From a bacterium (GTDB taxonomy: Bacteria > Myxococcota_A > Polyangia > Nannocystales > Nannocystaceae): a stretch of DNA of 64,000 nucleotides. This document shows, piece by piece, positions 25,605 through 34,313 of the stretch. The DNA is taken from contig JANSYI010000022.1 in assembly GCA_024742475.1 (NCBI GenBank), positions 102,440 through 166,439 of the forward strand. Direction: 5' to 3'. The notes beneath the pieces are model-generated. The model did no database searches, was not told the origin of the DNA, and saw only the letters and a program-made list of their open reading frames with translations. Position 1 is the first letter of the stretch. Every line of letters starts with the position of its first letter. The position numbers were made by a program, and so were the translations under genes.

Positions 25605-26646
25605 GGCGATGGAAGTCTTCGGAGGTCATCCAGACGGCGAGCGGCTGGAGAAGCTGCAGGACAGTCCGTACTTCGATGGCCAGCGGTTCCGCAACCCCGT
25701 GCAGACGCCCATGGCCAGACCTTCGCTAGGGCTGGCCTGGGAGTACTTTGCCAAGGGCCCCCACGAGCGCGTGCCCCAGGAGACGTTCCCGATCGTGCGC
25801 CCCGAGCCGGCGTCGCTTCAGGCGGGCAAGGGCGAGGCGTTGCGCGTGACCTGGCTCGGTCACAGCACGATGTTGCTCGAGATCGACGGCGCGCTGATCC
25901 TCACCGACCCGGTGTTCGGCATGCGGGCCTCCCCATTTGGGTGGATGGGCCCCAAGCGCTTTCACGCGCCGCCCATCGAGCCCGAGAACCTCCCGCCGCT
26001 CGACCTCATCGTGGTCTCGCACGACCACTACGACCACCTCGATCTCCCTACGATCAAGCGACTCGCCTCGCGCGACACCCCGTGGGTCACCTCGCTCGGC
26101 GTCGGCGCTCACCTCGAGCGCTGGGGCGTGCCCGCGGAGCGCGTCACCGAGCTCGACTGGTGGCAGAGCATGGAGGTCGCGGGAATCGAGGTCACCGCGT
26201 GTCCGTGCCGCCACTTCGCCGGTCGCGGCCCCACGGCGAGCGCGGCCACGTTCTGGTCGAGCTGGGCCCTGCGCGGGCCAAAGCACTCCGCGTGGTTCTC
26301 GGGCGACACCGGCATCTGGCAAGACGCCTGGGACGAGATCGGCCAGCGCTTCGGCGGCTTCGACCTGAGCATGGTCGAGATCGGCGCGTTCCACCCCGCC
26401 TGGGGCAGCATTCACCTCGGGCCCGAGAACGCGCTCGCCACCCACCAGCGCGTCGGCGCAAAGACGTTGATGCCCGTGCACTGGGGCACCTTCAACCTCG
26501 CGCTGCACGACTGGGACGAGCCGATCAAGACCCTGCTCGGGTTGGCCGACGACGCCGGCGTGCAGCTGCTCAGCCCGATGATGGGCGAGACGGTGCACCG
26601 CGAGCGCGGGGTGTCGCAGTACTGGCTGGACCGCGCGCGGGCCTAA
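25603..26646 (+). CDS. NAPE-PLD/UlaG-like metallo-beta-lactamase-fold hydrolase
   Basis: Protein of 347 aa. The N-terminal YFDGQRFRNPVQTP segment is characteristic of the N-acyl-phosphatidylethanolamine phospholipase D-like branch. Metal ligands of the MBL fold are visible: SHDHYDHLD (HxHxDH), CRHFAGRG, SGDTG and PVHWGTF. Family members hydrolyse phosphodiester or lactone bonds; lipid substrate here is an inference. ATG 25603 is used, ATG 25609 is equally possible. There is no signal peptide. The frame open upstream to 25405 is the antisense of the porin gene. Confidence 0.85.
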   Translation: MAMEVFGGHPDGERLEKLQDSPYFDGQRFRNPVQTPMARPSLGLAWEYFAKGPHERVPQETFPIVRPEPASLQAGKGEALRVTWLGHSTMLLEIDGALILTDPVFGMRASPFGWMGPKRFHAPPIEPENLPPLDLIVVSHDHYDHLDLPTIKRLASRDTPWVTSLGVGAHLERWGVPAERVTELDWWQSMEVAGIEVTACPCRHFAGRGPTASAATFWSSWALRGPKHSAWFSGDTGIWQDAWDEIGQRFGGFDLSMVEIGAFHPAWGSIHLGPENALATHQRVGAKTLMPVHWGTFNLALHDWDEPIKTLLGLADDAGVQLLSPMMGETVHRERGVSQYWLDRARA

Positions 26647-28106
26647 GGCCGGACCTCTTCGAGCACGGCGAGCTCGCTGGGCGGGCGGACGTCGAGCGTT
26701 CGCAGCTCGAACGACGGCGCGGGTGCTTCTTCGCAGCCGCCCTCGGAGGTGCGGCGGTACGCGGTGCCCTCGTAAAGGTCGCCGACTTCGGCGACGCCTC
26801 GCAGATGGCGCTCGCAACTCCCGGAATAGTCGACGACGGTGCGCCAGGTGCCGGCGGTTGCTTCGGCCTCGGACAGGAGCGGCTGCTCGCAGGCGGGGTC
26901 CTCGTAGTGGCTGGTCGTGGCAAATCGGTAGGGGGCGCAGCGCTGCTCGCCGTTCGTGTCGTCGATGCGTCCGCACTCGAAGCCGAGCTCGGTGTCGAGC
27001 CACAGGTAGTGCGGGCGGCCGATGTTCGAGCCGTCGGCCGAGACGGGTTGCTGCAGCTGGAGCCGGCCCTCGCCGATGGCTTGCAGGTCGAGGCTGGGCG
27101 CGTCGCCTAGCTGGAAGGGCTGGTGCGCGTACACCTCGTAGCTGACGCCGACCTCAGACAGCGGCGTGCATCCCTCTGGGCCGGAGCCGAACCACACGTT
27201 GGCGACATCGAGCGCCTCGGTCACCGTGCGGCGATTGCCCTCGAAGTCGCGGGCGAACTCCGGGGGTCTGCATCCGTCCGACACGGTCCCGTAGGCGACG
27301 TCATCGCCGCTGCAGGCGGCATCTTGGTGGAGGAAGCCGGCAGTGACGGCGACGGACTCGTTCGCGAGACATGCCGCGTCGTCCCCGAAGCGGACCGGCT
27401 CACATGTCTGCTCGTCCTCGAGACGGATCGGGCCGGAAGACTCCGCGCTGCCGTCGTCGGCGACGTAGCGCCAGTAGCCGAGCTGCTCGTCCGCGGCCTG
27501 GACCGAGCGCGACGCGGTCACGAGCGCGGTGTCGTCGACGGGCTCGATCTCGAAGCCCTCGACGTCCATCTGCTCGACGCAGAAGCCGTTCGCGTCGCGC
27601 CGATACACCTGGGCGAGCGGCGCACCACGTCGGTGGACGCCGACCGGGCCACACGTTGCGAAGCTCGTGCGGGCGTACTCGGGGATGTCGCCGCAGCCCG
27701 ACCAGTACCCCGCTGGCGTGATGCAGTCGGCGTCCGCAAAGCCTTCGCTCCATGACGTGGAGGGCACGCAGGCGGACCCGCCCGCGGTCTGCGCGAAGGA
27801 GCAGTCGACGCCGAGCTCGGGATCGTGCCATGCCGCGAGGATCTCGTCGCCGTCAGCGTTGCGGTGCAGGATGGGCTCGAGACGGGACCCCACCACGTAG
27901 GGGTCCTGCGTGGCGTCGCCGCCGGTCGAACCCTCGTCGGCCGATGTCTCGTCCGCGCTGCTGGTCTCGACGGGCGACGACGTGGACCCGGTCGTCGAAG
28001 CGTCCGTGGTGCCGCTCGTGTCGTCGCCATCGTCGGTGTCCTGCGGTGATGGCGTGGTGTCGGCGCAGCCGAAAAGCATGCAGAGTCCAAGGAAAATGCG
28101 TCTCAT
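26643..28106 (-). CDS. Large Cys-containing lipoprotein with internal repeats
   Basis: Lipoprotein of 487 aa (IFLGLCMLFGC) with a Ser/Thr/Asp linker to about residue 65. The body shows two or more degenerate copies of a module: LEPILHRNADGDEILAAWHD with LGVDCSF and ACVP recurs later as LWLDTELGFECGRIDD with QRCAPYRF, each followed by spaced Cys residues (DADCITPAGYWSGCGD; DPACEQPLL). Similar modules occur in other Nannocystineae lipoproteins; no enzymatic motif is seen. Its stop overlaps the stop of the convergent MBL gene. Confidence 0.7.
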   Translation of the reverse strand: MRRIFLGLCMLFGCADTTPSPQDTDDGDDTSGTTDASTTGSTSSPVETSSADETSADEGSTGGDATQDPYVVGSRLEPILHRNADGDEILAAWHDPELGVDCSFAQTAGGSACVPSTSWSEGFADADCITPAGYWSGCGDIPEYARTSFATCGPVGVHRRGAPLAQVYRRDANGFCVEQMDVEGFEIEPVDDTALVTASRSVQAADEQLGYWRYVADDGSAESSGPIRLEDEQTCEPVRFGDDAACLANESVAVTAGFLHQDAACSGDDVAYGTVSDGCRPPEFARDFEGNRRTVTEALDVANVWFGSGPEGCTPLSEVGVSYEVYAHQPFQLGDAPSLDLQAIGEGRLQLQQPVSADGSNIGRPHYLWLDTELGFECGRIDDTNGEQRCAPYRFATTSHYEDPACEQPLLSEAEATAGTWRTVVDYSGSCERHLRGVAEVGDLYEGTAYRRTSEGGCEEAPAPSFELRTLDVRPPSELAVLEEVRP

Positions 28107-28158
28107 GGTCGCTCAACCCGCGAGCGCGGCCCAAAGTCGCGCGCGAGCTGTGAAGACT

Positions 28159-28175
28159 ACGCGACTTCGCGCCGC
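28159..28175. repeat. 17-bp direct repeat, left copy
   Basis: ACGCGACTTCGCGCCGC occurs here and again, identical, at 28939-28955. The two copies bracket the small gene and nucleotidyltransferase pair. The core CGCGACTTCGCG is nearly palindromic. Confidence 0.6.
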
Positions 28176-28225
28176 ATTCAGGGTCCGATGGTGATGGTCG
28201 ACACCAGGTCACACCGCGTGGCGAG

Positions 28226-28711
28226 TCAGCCGTCGATGTCCGCGAGCGCCGTCAGCTCTTCTGCGACCATCAGGTCCTTGGGCCGGGCGACGTGCCTCTT
28301 GACGGCGATCAGCTGGGAACGCGTCAGTACCCGCAGTTCCATCCCATCGACAGTGCGTGCGACCGATTCGCAGTCGGCGAAGCGACCCACGGGCTCCATG
28401 TCACGGAGAACATCGAGACGCCCGAGGTCCGACGCCAGCATGAGCATTCGCCATCTGACCAGCGTCTCGACAGGTTCCGTGATTCCCGGCAGGTCCGACC
28501 GGGACGCGTGATGCGGGTCGTAGGGGGAAAGTGCAGCCAGCAGGAGTTTGATGTTTTCGACCGTGAAAGGTGCAATCACGTCGAGATCGATCGTGTTGAG
28601 CGTGGAGCCGTGGAGGGTCGCCGCGACTCCGCCGACCACGACGAACTCGAAACCCGACTCGTCGAGCACTCGGAGTAGCTCCCGGGTTCGTTGCGGCCCG
28701 TACCGTCTCAC
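28226..28711 (-). CDS. Nucleotidyltransferase (AbiEii/MNT-like), candidate TA component
   Basis: Protein of 161 aa with the nucleotidyltransferase signature FVVVGGVAATLHGSTLNTID followed by LDV (GG motif about residue 24, D-x-D about 41-43) and a C-terminal AVKRHVARPKDLMVAEEL similar to the HLAGRPKDL end of the gene at 15366. Its start overlaps the stop of the upstream 62-aa gene by 4 nt. Probably the catalytic half of a toxin-antitoxin or anti-phage pair, by analogy with AbiEii and MNT systems; this is inference. Confidence 0.75.
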   Translation of the reverse strand: MRRYGPQRTRELLRVLDESGFEFVVVGGVAATLHGSTLNTIDLDVIAPFTVENIKLLLAALSPYDPHHASRSDLPGITEPVETLVRWRMLMLASDLGRLDVLRDMEPVGRFADCESVARTVDGMELRVLTRSQLIAVKRHVARPKDLMVAEELTALADIDG

Positions 28712-28896
28712 GTGCGAGACGCCTCTCGAAGAGTGAGAAACTCCTCGAGCTGCGAGAGTCGTTCGTCGGGAGTCAGTTCCGAGTTGCGCCGCAGCGCGTC
28801 CAGATCGATGCCCAGGCGCTGAGCCTCACGCGCTGCTCGCGACCAAGGCATCGGCAGGCTTCGGCCATAGCCGAACTCCGGAGCGGACTTCGCCAT
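28708..28896 (-). CDS. Small partner protein (62 aa), putative antitoxin
   Basis: Short soluble protein from the ATG at 28896 with a Ser/Arg-rich N-terminus and the helical segment AAREAQRLGIDLDALRRN followed by LTPDERLSQLEEFLTLREA. It precedes and overlaps the nucleotidyltransferase gene by 4 nt. The LTPDERL and LEEF pattern is common in small proteins encoded next to such nucleotidyltransferases. Function is assigned by gene pairing only. Confidence 0.6.
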   Translation of the reverse strand: MAKSAPEFGYGRSLPMPWSRAAREAQRLGIDLDALRRNSELTPDERLSQLEEFLTLREASRT

Positions 28897-28931
28897 CTGC
28901 GGGCTACGATAGCAGCGCGGCTGTGCCCGAG

Positions 28932-28963
28932 CCAGGCAACGCGACTTCGCGCCGCGTGCCTGG
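28932..28963. repeat. Hairpin overlapping the right 17-bp repeat
   Basis: CCAGGCAACGCG pairs with CGCGTGCCTGG (11 bp, one bulged A) around a 9-nt loop. The right copy of the 17-bp repeat (28939-28955) lies within it. It could terminate the minus-strand V4R operon ending at 29024, but lacks a U-tract; it may instead be part of the repeat-bounded cassette. Confidence 0.5.
28939..28955. repeat. 17-bp direct repeat, right copy
   Basis: Identical to 28159-28175 in the same orientation. Together they delimit a segment of about 800 bp that holds the two-gene pair and little else. Confidence 0.6.
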
Positions 28964-29023
28964 ATGGATTTGGTCCGAGTTCCGCGATTCGCGATTCGCG
29001 AAGTTCAGGCCAGCTGAGCTGGC

Positions 29024-29290
29024 TCAGAGGCTGATCATGCGCTCGAGGGTCTCTTTGAGCGCTTGACCCGCCTCGGGCGAGTTGAAGCGGGCGACGCCCT
29101 TGGCGAGGGGACCGATGAGCTTCTCGATGGACGATAGGCCCAGGTTGGCGGGGTCGCAGCCGATGCGCTCGGACTGCGTCTTGAGCAGTGGCCAAGGGAA
29201 CGCAGTGAACTGGCTGAGCACGTCGAAGACACGCATGCTCAGCGGGCTGAGCGTTACGCCTTTGGGCGGGCGGACTAGGCGTTCTTCCAT
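29024..29290 (-). CDS. Small hypothetical protein in operon with the V4R gene
   Basis: Soluble helical protein of 88 aa (SPLSMRVFDVLSQFTAFPW, then LSSIEKLIGPLAKGVARF) with no recognised domain. Its start overlaps the upstream V4R gene by 16 bp on the same strand, so the two are almost certainly co-expressed. A small inverted repeat (GCCAGCT-G-AGCTGGC) abuts its stop at 29009-29023. Confidence 0.6.
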   Translation of the reverse strand: MEERLVRPPKGVTLSPLSMRVFDVLSQFTAFPWPLLKTQSERIGCDPANLGLSSIEKLIGPLAKGVARFNSPEAGQALKETLERMISL

Positions 29291-29928
29291 GTGTCGCGGA
29301 CCCGTTGTTCGTGGCCGTCGAGCTTGCCGTGCGGGCTCATGATGAACTCGCAGTTGTCGTCACCCTTGGCGACGCAACGCAGCTCCCGGCCGTGTAGTTC
29401 GAGCCCGAAGGCTTCGGTGCACCACCCCGAGGAATAGCCGGCGCTGAAGAGGCACGCGCAGGTTTCTCGCTTCTCGCCGCGCTTGGCGAGCACTTCGGAC
29501 TCGAAGGTGTTGGGGTGGAAGTAGTGGAGGAAGAAGTCTTCGTTGGGTGCGGGGACGGAGTCCTCGAGGATGTGGACGAGGGCCCAGCCGGCGTGCGCGA
29601 AGTGGACGGGCCCCGAGGCGAGGCGGGCGATGGGGTCTTCGACGCCCTGGCGCTCCGCGAAGGAGACCGAGTCGCTGCGGCCGATCTCCCGCGCGGTGTT
29701 GTAGATGAACTGGCTGGCTGCGTCGTCGCCGAACGTCTCTGCCAATGCAGAGAACCAGGCGGCGAACAGGCTCTCGCAGCGCATGAAGACGTAGCGCTCG
29801 CCGCCCACGTGCACGGTGCCGTTCTCTGGCTTGCGCTCGACCTGACCGAAGAGGCGCTCGACGAAGGCTTCGCCAGCGGTGAAGGGGCCTTCGAACTGAG
29901 GCGGGACGCGAACGGACTTCAGGGCCAT
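29275..29928 (-). CDS. V4R (4-vinyl reductase-like) domain protein
   Basis: Cytoplasmic protein of 217 aa. The C-terminal half matches the V4R small-molecule-binding domain: HPNTFESEVLAKRG, CLFSAGYSSGWCTEAFG, HGRELRCVAKGDDNCEFI, with the Cys/His set (CACLF, WC, RC, NCEF) typical of zinc-containing members such as the XylR N-terminal sensor. No HTH or AAA domain is attached, so it is a stand-alone sensor or carrier. It overlaps the downstream 88-aa gene. Confidence 0.8.
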   Translation of the reverse strand: MALKSVRVPPQFEGPFTAGEAFVERLFGQVERKPENGTVHVGGERYVFMRCESLFAAWFSALAETFGDDAASQFIYNTAREIGRSDSVSFAERQGVEDPIARLASGPVHFAHAGWALVHILEDSVPAPNEDFFLHYFHPNTFESEVLAKRGEKRETCACLFSAGYSSGWCTEAFGLELHGRELRCVAKGDDNCEFIMSPHGKLDGHEQRVRDTWKNA

Positions 29929-29982
29929 GGTGAGATGATTGCGCGTTTGGGACGAAGGGAAAACCGACCGGGGGGCCTCTGC

Positions 29983-31752
29983 TCACAGCGTCTGGAGGAA
30001 CCGAATGAGGTCGGTTTTCTCCGCCGCGCTGAATCGCTCCTGGGCGCCGTCCATCAAGATGCCTTCGTCGTGGCCCATGTTTGACAGGCCGGCCACGGTG
30101 GTGTCGAAGACCTGGTCGAAGTGGGGCGGAGCGTCGAGCGGGTAGCCGTTGCAGCCGCTATCGAAGTCGACGGCCCCGTTGGTGACGTTGCCGTACTGGT
30201 AGACGACCGGTCGTTGATCGGCGGGGGTGAGCACGGCGCACAGACTCGGCGCGGAGTTGTTGTGGAAGTAGGGCCAGCGCGCCCAGATGCCCTCGAGCGG
30301 TGGCGGCACGTAGCCGTCTTGGGGGGTGAGCACGAGGTCGTACTTCTCGGACAGCGCGAGATCGTTGATGTCCTGGATGAACTCGACGCTGCGGCGGCGG
30401 TGCGGGTCGGTGCCCACGTCGTGGATCGGGGTGTCCGCAAAGTACACCACCTGCACGGTCTCGAGCTGCTCCCGAACCGAGAGCGAGTCGGCGTCGGGCT
30501 TGCTCCAACCCTTCTGGTAGGTGCCGTGGCAGCGCGCGCAGTTGTCGACGAAGAGCGCCTCACCGCGCTTCGCGGCGGCCAGGTCGAACGCCTCGGGCTC
30601 GAAGTGGTCGAAGAAGCTCGGTGCCTCGGTGGCGAACACGCCCGTGGTGAACTCCTCGATGACGTCCCAGTTGTCGATGATCCACGCGTCGAGGGCGACC
30701 AGGTCGGAGCCGCGGCCGAACTCGTTGACCAGCAGCGCGCCCAGGACCGGGTTGCCGCTGACCAGCGACCCGTCGGAGAAGTACTTGTTCTTGTACTTGG
30801 TCAGCCACCACGTGGCCGGCTTGACGTCGCTGGGGTAGTGCTCGAGCTCGTTGGAGCGCGGGTTCTGCCAGGACTGCTCGGTGCGGGTGGCCCAGGGGTC
30901 GAGCTCGCGGGTGCCCAGAGAGAGGATGGTGTGGGCCAGCGCGGTGTCGAGGCCGAGCGCGCGCGGGTCGACGCTGCGGACGTAGCGGATGTTGTCCCGA
31001 GACATCGCCCACAGATCGGTCTCGCCGGAGTCTGCGCCGGTGCCGAGGGCGAACGCGGCGGGTCCGACCTGCTCGAACAGCGGCTTGTAGACGACGAACA
31101 TGTTGTTCGCCGTCGATCGCCGGTTGAAGAGCCCGAGCGTCGGCGTGTCGAACACGCGGCCCGAGTGGCACGTGGCGCAGCTAAAGGTGAGGCCCGCCCC
31201 GCGGTCGGTGTTCATCACGGTGACACCCCAGTACTCGCCGTCTTCGCCGCGTACGAGCCCGAGCTGCTCGTAGATCTCCTCCATCGAAGACAGGCCGGTG
31301 AAGGCGGGGAGAAGCTCGGAGAGCAGCTGACGCAGGGGGTCGTTGGGGTTGCCTTCGATCAGCGTTCGCAGCGGGCGCTCGGGCAGGAGGATGCCCGTCG
31401 TCTCGACGGGGTAGTGCAGCGCGTGGCCCTGGCCGGCTTGGGCGTACGCCGCAGCGTCTTCGAGCCCGAGCGGGTTGGGTCGGCCGCACGGCGAGATGAG
31501 CTCGCCCTCGGTCCACTGCGCCGGCACGCCCTGCTGCGCGCACACGTCGACCTCGTCGCCGCCCGAGCTGCCGCCCTCGGAGTTCGAGTCCGAGTCTGCG
31601 GTGGTCTCGCTCGCGCTCGTCGACGCGTTTGGGGCACCCGAGTCGCCCATGCTCGTGGACCCGGTGTCGGTGTCGAGCTCGGCAAAGCTGCTATCGAAAC
31701 CGCATCCGCCCAGCGCGAGGGCCAGCACCCAGTGGAACCTTCCACCCGACAT
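29983..31752 (-). CDS. Di-haem c-type cytochrome lipoprotein
   Basis: Protein of 589 aa with signal LALALGGCGF and a Ser/Asp/Thr linker to about residue 60. Two CxxCH haem-attachment motifs are present: CATCHSGRVFDTP near residue 190 and CARCHGTYQKG near 404. The spacing, length and WPYFHNNSAPSLCAVL segment recall the cytochrome c peroxidase/RoxA-like group, but neither a peroxidase nor a rubber oxygenase role can be assigned. It would act on the periplasmic or outer surface, passing electrons. It stands alone in its transcript as far as seen. Confidence 0.8.
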   Translation of the reverse strand: MSGGRFHWVLALALGGCGFDSSFAELDTDTGSTSMGDSGAPNASTSASETTADSDSNSEGGSSGGDEVDVCAQQGVPAQWTEGELISPCGRPNPLGLEDAAAYAQAGQGHALHYPVETTGILLPERPLRTLIEGNPNDPLRQLLSELLPAFTGLSSMEEIYEQLGLVRGEDGEYWGVTVMNTDRGAGLTFSCATCHSGRVFDTPTLGLFNRRSTANNMFVVYKPLFEQVGPAAFALGTGADSGETDLWAMSRDNIRYVRSVDPRALGLDTALAHTILSLGTRELDPWATRTEQSWQNPRSNELEHYPSDVKPATWWLTKYKNKYFSDGSLVSGNPVLGALLVNEFGRGSDLVALDAWIIDNWDVIEEFTTGVFATEAPSFFDHFEPEAFDLAAAKRGEALFVDNCARCHGTYQKGWSKPDADSLSVREQLETVQVVYFADTPIHDVGTDPHRRRSVEFIQDINDLALSEKYDLVLTPQDGYVPPPLEGIWARWPYFHNNSAPSLCAVLTPADQRPVVYQYGNVTNGAVDFDSGCNGYPLDAPPHFDQVFDTTVAGLSNMGHDEGILMDGAQERFSAAEKTDLIRFLQTL

Positions 31753-31844
31753 CTGCGCTGCATACCACAGGCTCTACGAGCTTCGATGAGCGCATCAGCC
31801 GCGTTCGGGCGCGAAATGGCCCGTAGACACCGGTCTCCGGGGGT

Positions 31845-32629
31845 TCAGCGCTCGGCCCCGCACGCGGCGAAACGTTCGATCCGAACCTCGCCAGGGACCT
31901 TCGGCACGATGAAGCTCCCGGCCAGCATGGCGAAGACGACGTCCTGGGGGTCGAGCGGCGTGTCGACGACCAACTCCTCGACCCACGGTCCACCATCGGC
32001 TCGGTATTCGAACGCCAGGCTCTCGGCGCCGAGGAAACGCACCCTGAGGCTGAGCTCGGAGACGGGCCCGAGCATGGTCTCGGTGATGTTGATGCCCAAC
32101 GCCCGCACGGTGAGCCTGCCGTGATTGCCGTAGAAGAAGCTGGCGGCGGCGGAGGTGCCCTCGGGTTCGAACAGCTCGGCGGCGACCTGGTGCTCCAACG
32201 CGGGGGGCCCGGCGATGTCGATCTGCGCGGCCTCGTCCGTCATGTCACCCATCGACCGTCCCAGCCAGCTGTAGCCGGCTTGGTCGGTGCCGATGGAGAG
32301 CACCAGCTGGTCGGCGTCGAAGCTCACCGGCCACACCGGGATGGAGTTCCACGCCTCGTCGAGCTCGGCGTCGGAGAACTCATCGGTCACCGGATCGCAG
32401 GGGAGCGGCCCGCCCGTCGACTCTGAAGAGCTGTCCGCGGTGGACACGGTGGATGCGGTCGACTCGGATGCGTCCGGTGCTCGCACCGCTCGTCGTTTCG
32501 CTCCCCGAACTCGTCACCGCCGTGGTCCCGGTGCTCGTCACGCTCGAGGACTCGAGCGGATCGTTTGGCGTCGCGGGCTGGCCCGTCGACCCACGCGCTG
32601 GCGATGAGCACGGAGCAGAAGCGTCGCAT
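31845..32629 (-). pseudogene. Lipoprotein-like gene with probable frameshifts in its N-terminal part
   Basis: The C-terminal 200 residues are intact in one frame (31845-32486): DEFSDAELDEAWNSIPVW and a concanavalin-like beta domain ending RIERFAACGAE. The expected N-terminus lies in other frames. A signal-like MRRFCSVLIASAW starts at ATG 32629 in frame A, a typical linker (ESSSVTSTGTTAVTSSGSET) runs in frame B, and the linker continues in the body frame as ASESTASTVSTADSSSES. Each step is a +1 change within about 130 bp. Either the gene is decaying or the sequence has two indel errors. A GTG at 32486 could give a truncated, unexported protein. Confidence 0.6.
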
Positions 32630-32711
32630 CCGCACAGCGTACCAATCGTCGCGTTCGCTCGGAGTCCCAGCGCGCGCGTCCGTCGGACCTGGTAGCTAGG
32701 CTACATGCCCG

Positions 32712-33626
32712 TCAGCCGCGTCGCTTGGGCACGGGCACGCGCTGCCCGTCTTCCACCGCGATGACATCGGGATGAAACTCCGACGCCTCGGCGACGAAGG
32801 GGTCGCTCGAGGTGTAGCGCTGGGAGAAGTGCGTGAGCACGACTCGGCGCGCGCCTGCTTCCTTGCCGATCTGCGCCGCCTGGACCGCGGTCATGTGCGC
32901 GTGGTCGTGGGCCATCTTTGCGTCCTCGTGCAGGTAGGTCGACTCGATGACGAGCAGGTCGACGTCCTTGGCGAGCGCGAGCGCGCCGGGACACGGCCGG
33001 GTGTCCATGACGAAGGCGACCGATTGCCCGGGCTTGTGCACGCTGACGTCCTCGAGCTTCACGGTGCGGCCGCGGACCTCGATGGATCCATTGCGCACGA
33101 GCTGCCCGATGGCAGGGCCCGTGACGCCAATCTCGGCGAGCTTGTCGGGCAGCATGCGGCGGCCCGCGGGTTCGTCGATGCGGTAGCCGAGGGTGGGGAC
33201 ACCGTGGTCGAGCGGCGCGACCGAGATCGAGAACGACCCGGTGTCGATGACCTCGGAGGCGTCAGCGATCGGGTGCGGCACCATCTCGGCGCGCTCGCGG
33301 TAGATCGACGCGTATCGAAGGCGGTCGAAGTACTTGCGGCCGCTCGCGGGGAAGTACACGTGGACCGGATGCTTCACCTCGTCGAGCGAGAGGCGCTGGG
33401 TGATGCCCGCCAAGCCCAGGCAGTGATCGCCGTGAAAGTGCGTGACGCAGACGCGAGTGATCGCGCTCGCTGCCACGCCGGCGTAGATCATCTGCCGCTG
33501 CGTCCCCTCACCGGGATCGAAGAGCACGCCTTCGTCGTCCCACCGCAGCAAGTAGCCGTTGTGGTTGCGATAGCGCGAGGGCACCTGGGAGCCGGTTCCC
33601 AGAGCGATCAGTTCGCGGACGGACAC
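32712..33626 (-). CDS. rnz: Ribonuclease Z
   Basis: Protein of 304 aa of the metallo-beta-lactamase tRNA 3'-endonuclease family. Key motifs: THFHGDHCLGLAG (motif II, about residues 62-74), LLFDP-type strand FDPGEGTQRQM, HGVPTLGYRI with a conserved His, VMDTRPC (Asp) and LTHFSQRY (His of motif V). Length is normal for the short RNase Z form. It removes 3' trailers from tRNA precursors. GTG start at 33626. The downstream gene on this strand is the frameshifted lipoprotein; the upstream one is the PilZ protein. Confidence 0.92.
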   Translation of the reverse strand: MSVRELIALGTGSQVPSRYRNHNGYLLRWDDEGVLFDPGEGTQRQMIYAGVAASAITRVCVTHFHGDHCLGLAGITQRLSLDEVKHPVHVYFPASGRKYFDRLRYASIYRERAEMVPHPIADASEVIDTGSFSISVAPLDHGVPTLGYRIDEPAGRRMLPDKLAEIGVTGPAIGQLVRNGSIEVRGRTVKLEDVSVHKPGQSVAFVMDTRPCPGALALAKDVDLLVIESTYLHEDAKMAHDHAHMTAVQAAQIGKEAGARRVVLTHFSQRYTSSDPFVAEASEFHPDVIAVEDGQRVPVPKRRG

Positions 33627-33653
33627 CGCAACACTATAGGTGCATGCGGGTGG

Positions 33654-34250
33654 TCAGTCCTCGTGCCACTTTGGAGCGGCGGTGAACTCGAGACCCAGCG
33701 TGTGACGCATGTCGTTGGACCACGCAACGCGGGTGGGAAACACGATGGTGCCGCGACGGGTGCCCAGCGCGTAGGGCATCACCGCGTCGATGCGTCGACC
33801 CACCATGAAGCGCCCCTGAATCTGTTCGACTCGAATCCCCCCCGCGCCCAGATCGACCATGCGCCCCGGCACCCGGTTGGGCCCGACGAGGACGCCGACA
33901 TCGACGGGCAGCCGCATCCAATCGCGCAGCCCACGAGTCTTGGGGTCTTGCAGCTGCACTTGCAGGTGCCGCTTCTCGACCTGCTTGTCGGGGGTGAGCC
34001 CCTGGCGCTTCTCGAGCGCGTGCAGGTTGAAGAAGCGGAAGATGGTCGTGATCGCGGCCTGGCCGCACAGGGGCTGAAGGTCGTGCGCAGGGCGGCCGGA
34101 GCGGTCGAAGGTGATGTCGGACGAGGGCGCGTAGGCGTAGGTCCCGTCGGAGCGGACCCAGCCGCCGGGTGCCTCGGACTCGCGCGGGACGTCCACTTCG
34201 CGGTGGCCGTAGTCCTCCAGTTGCCCCTTCGAGTTCCGTGACCCCGGCAC
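33654..34250 (-). CDS. PilZ domain protein
   Basis: Protein of 198 aa from the GTG at 34250. The C-terminal 95 residues form a PilZ domain: MRLPVDVGVLVG, GRMVDLGAGGIRVEQ (the DxGxGG variant of the usual DxSxxG) and HTLGLEFTA at the end. The N-terminal part is mostly helical (ITTIFRFFNLHALEKRQG). The canonical RxxxR motif is not clear, so c-di-GMP binding is uncertain. The divergent 2OG-oxygenase gene starts 63 bp away; the open frame further upstream overlaps that gene and is a shadow. Confidence 0.75.
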   Translation of the reverse strand: MPGSRNSKGQLEDYGHREVDVPRESEAPGGWVRSDGTYAYAPSSDITFDRSGRPAHDLQPLCGQAAITTIFRFFNLHALEKRQGLTPDKQVEKRHLQVQLQDPKTRGLRDWMRLPVDVGVLVGPNRVPGRMVDLGAGGIRVEQIQGRFMVGRRIDAVMPYALGTRRGTIVFPTRVAWSNDMRHTLGLEFTAAPKWHED

Positions 34251-34313
34251 GGGCGCAGTGTAGCAGGGTTCGGCACCTTGACCGCGGCAGCCTGGCGGCG
34301 AATCCTCCCGCCC

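Noticed and set aside
30121..32124. A 667-codon open frame on the + strand
   Set aside because: It is antisense to the di-haem cytochrome gene, whose signal peptide, linker and two CxxCH motifs are clear. The + frame product is Val/Gly/Arg-rich with no domain, typical of shadow frames in GC-rich DNA.
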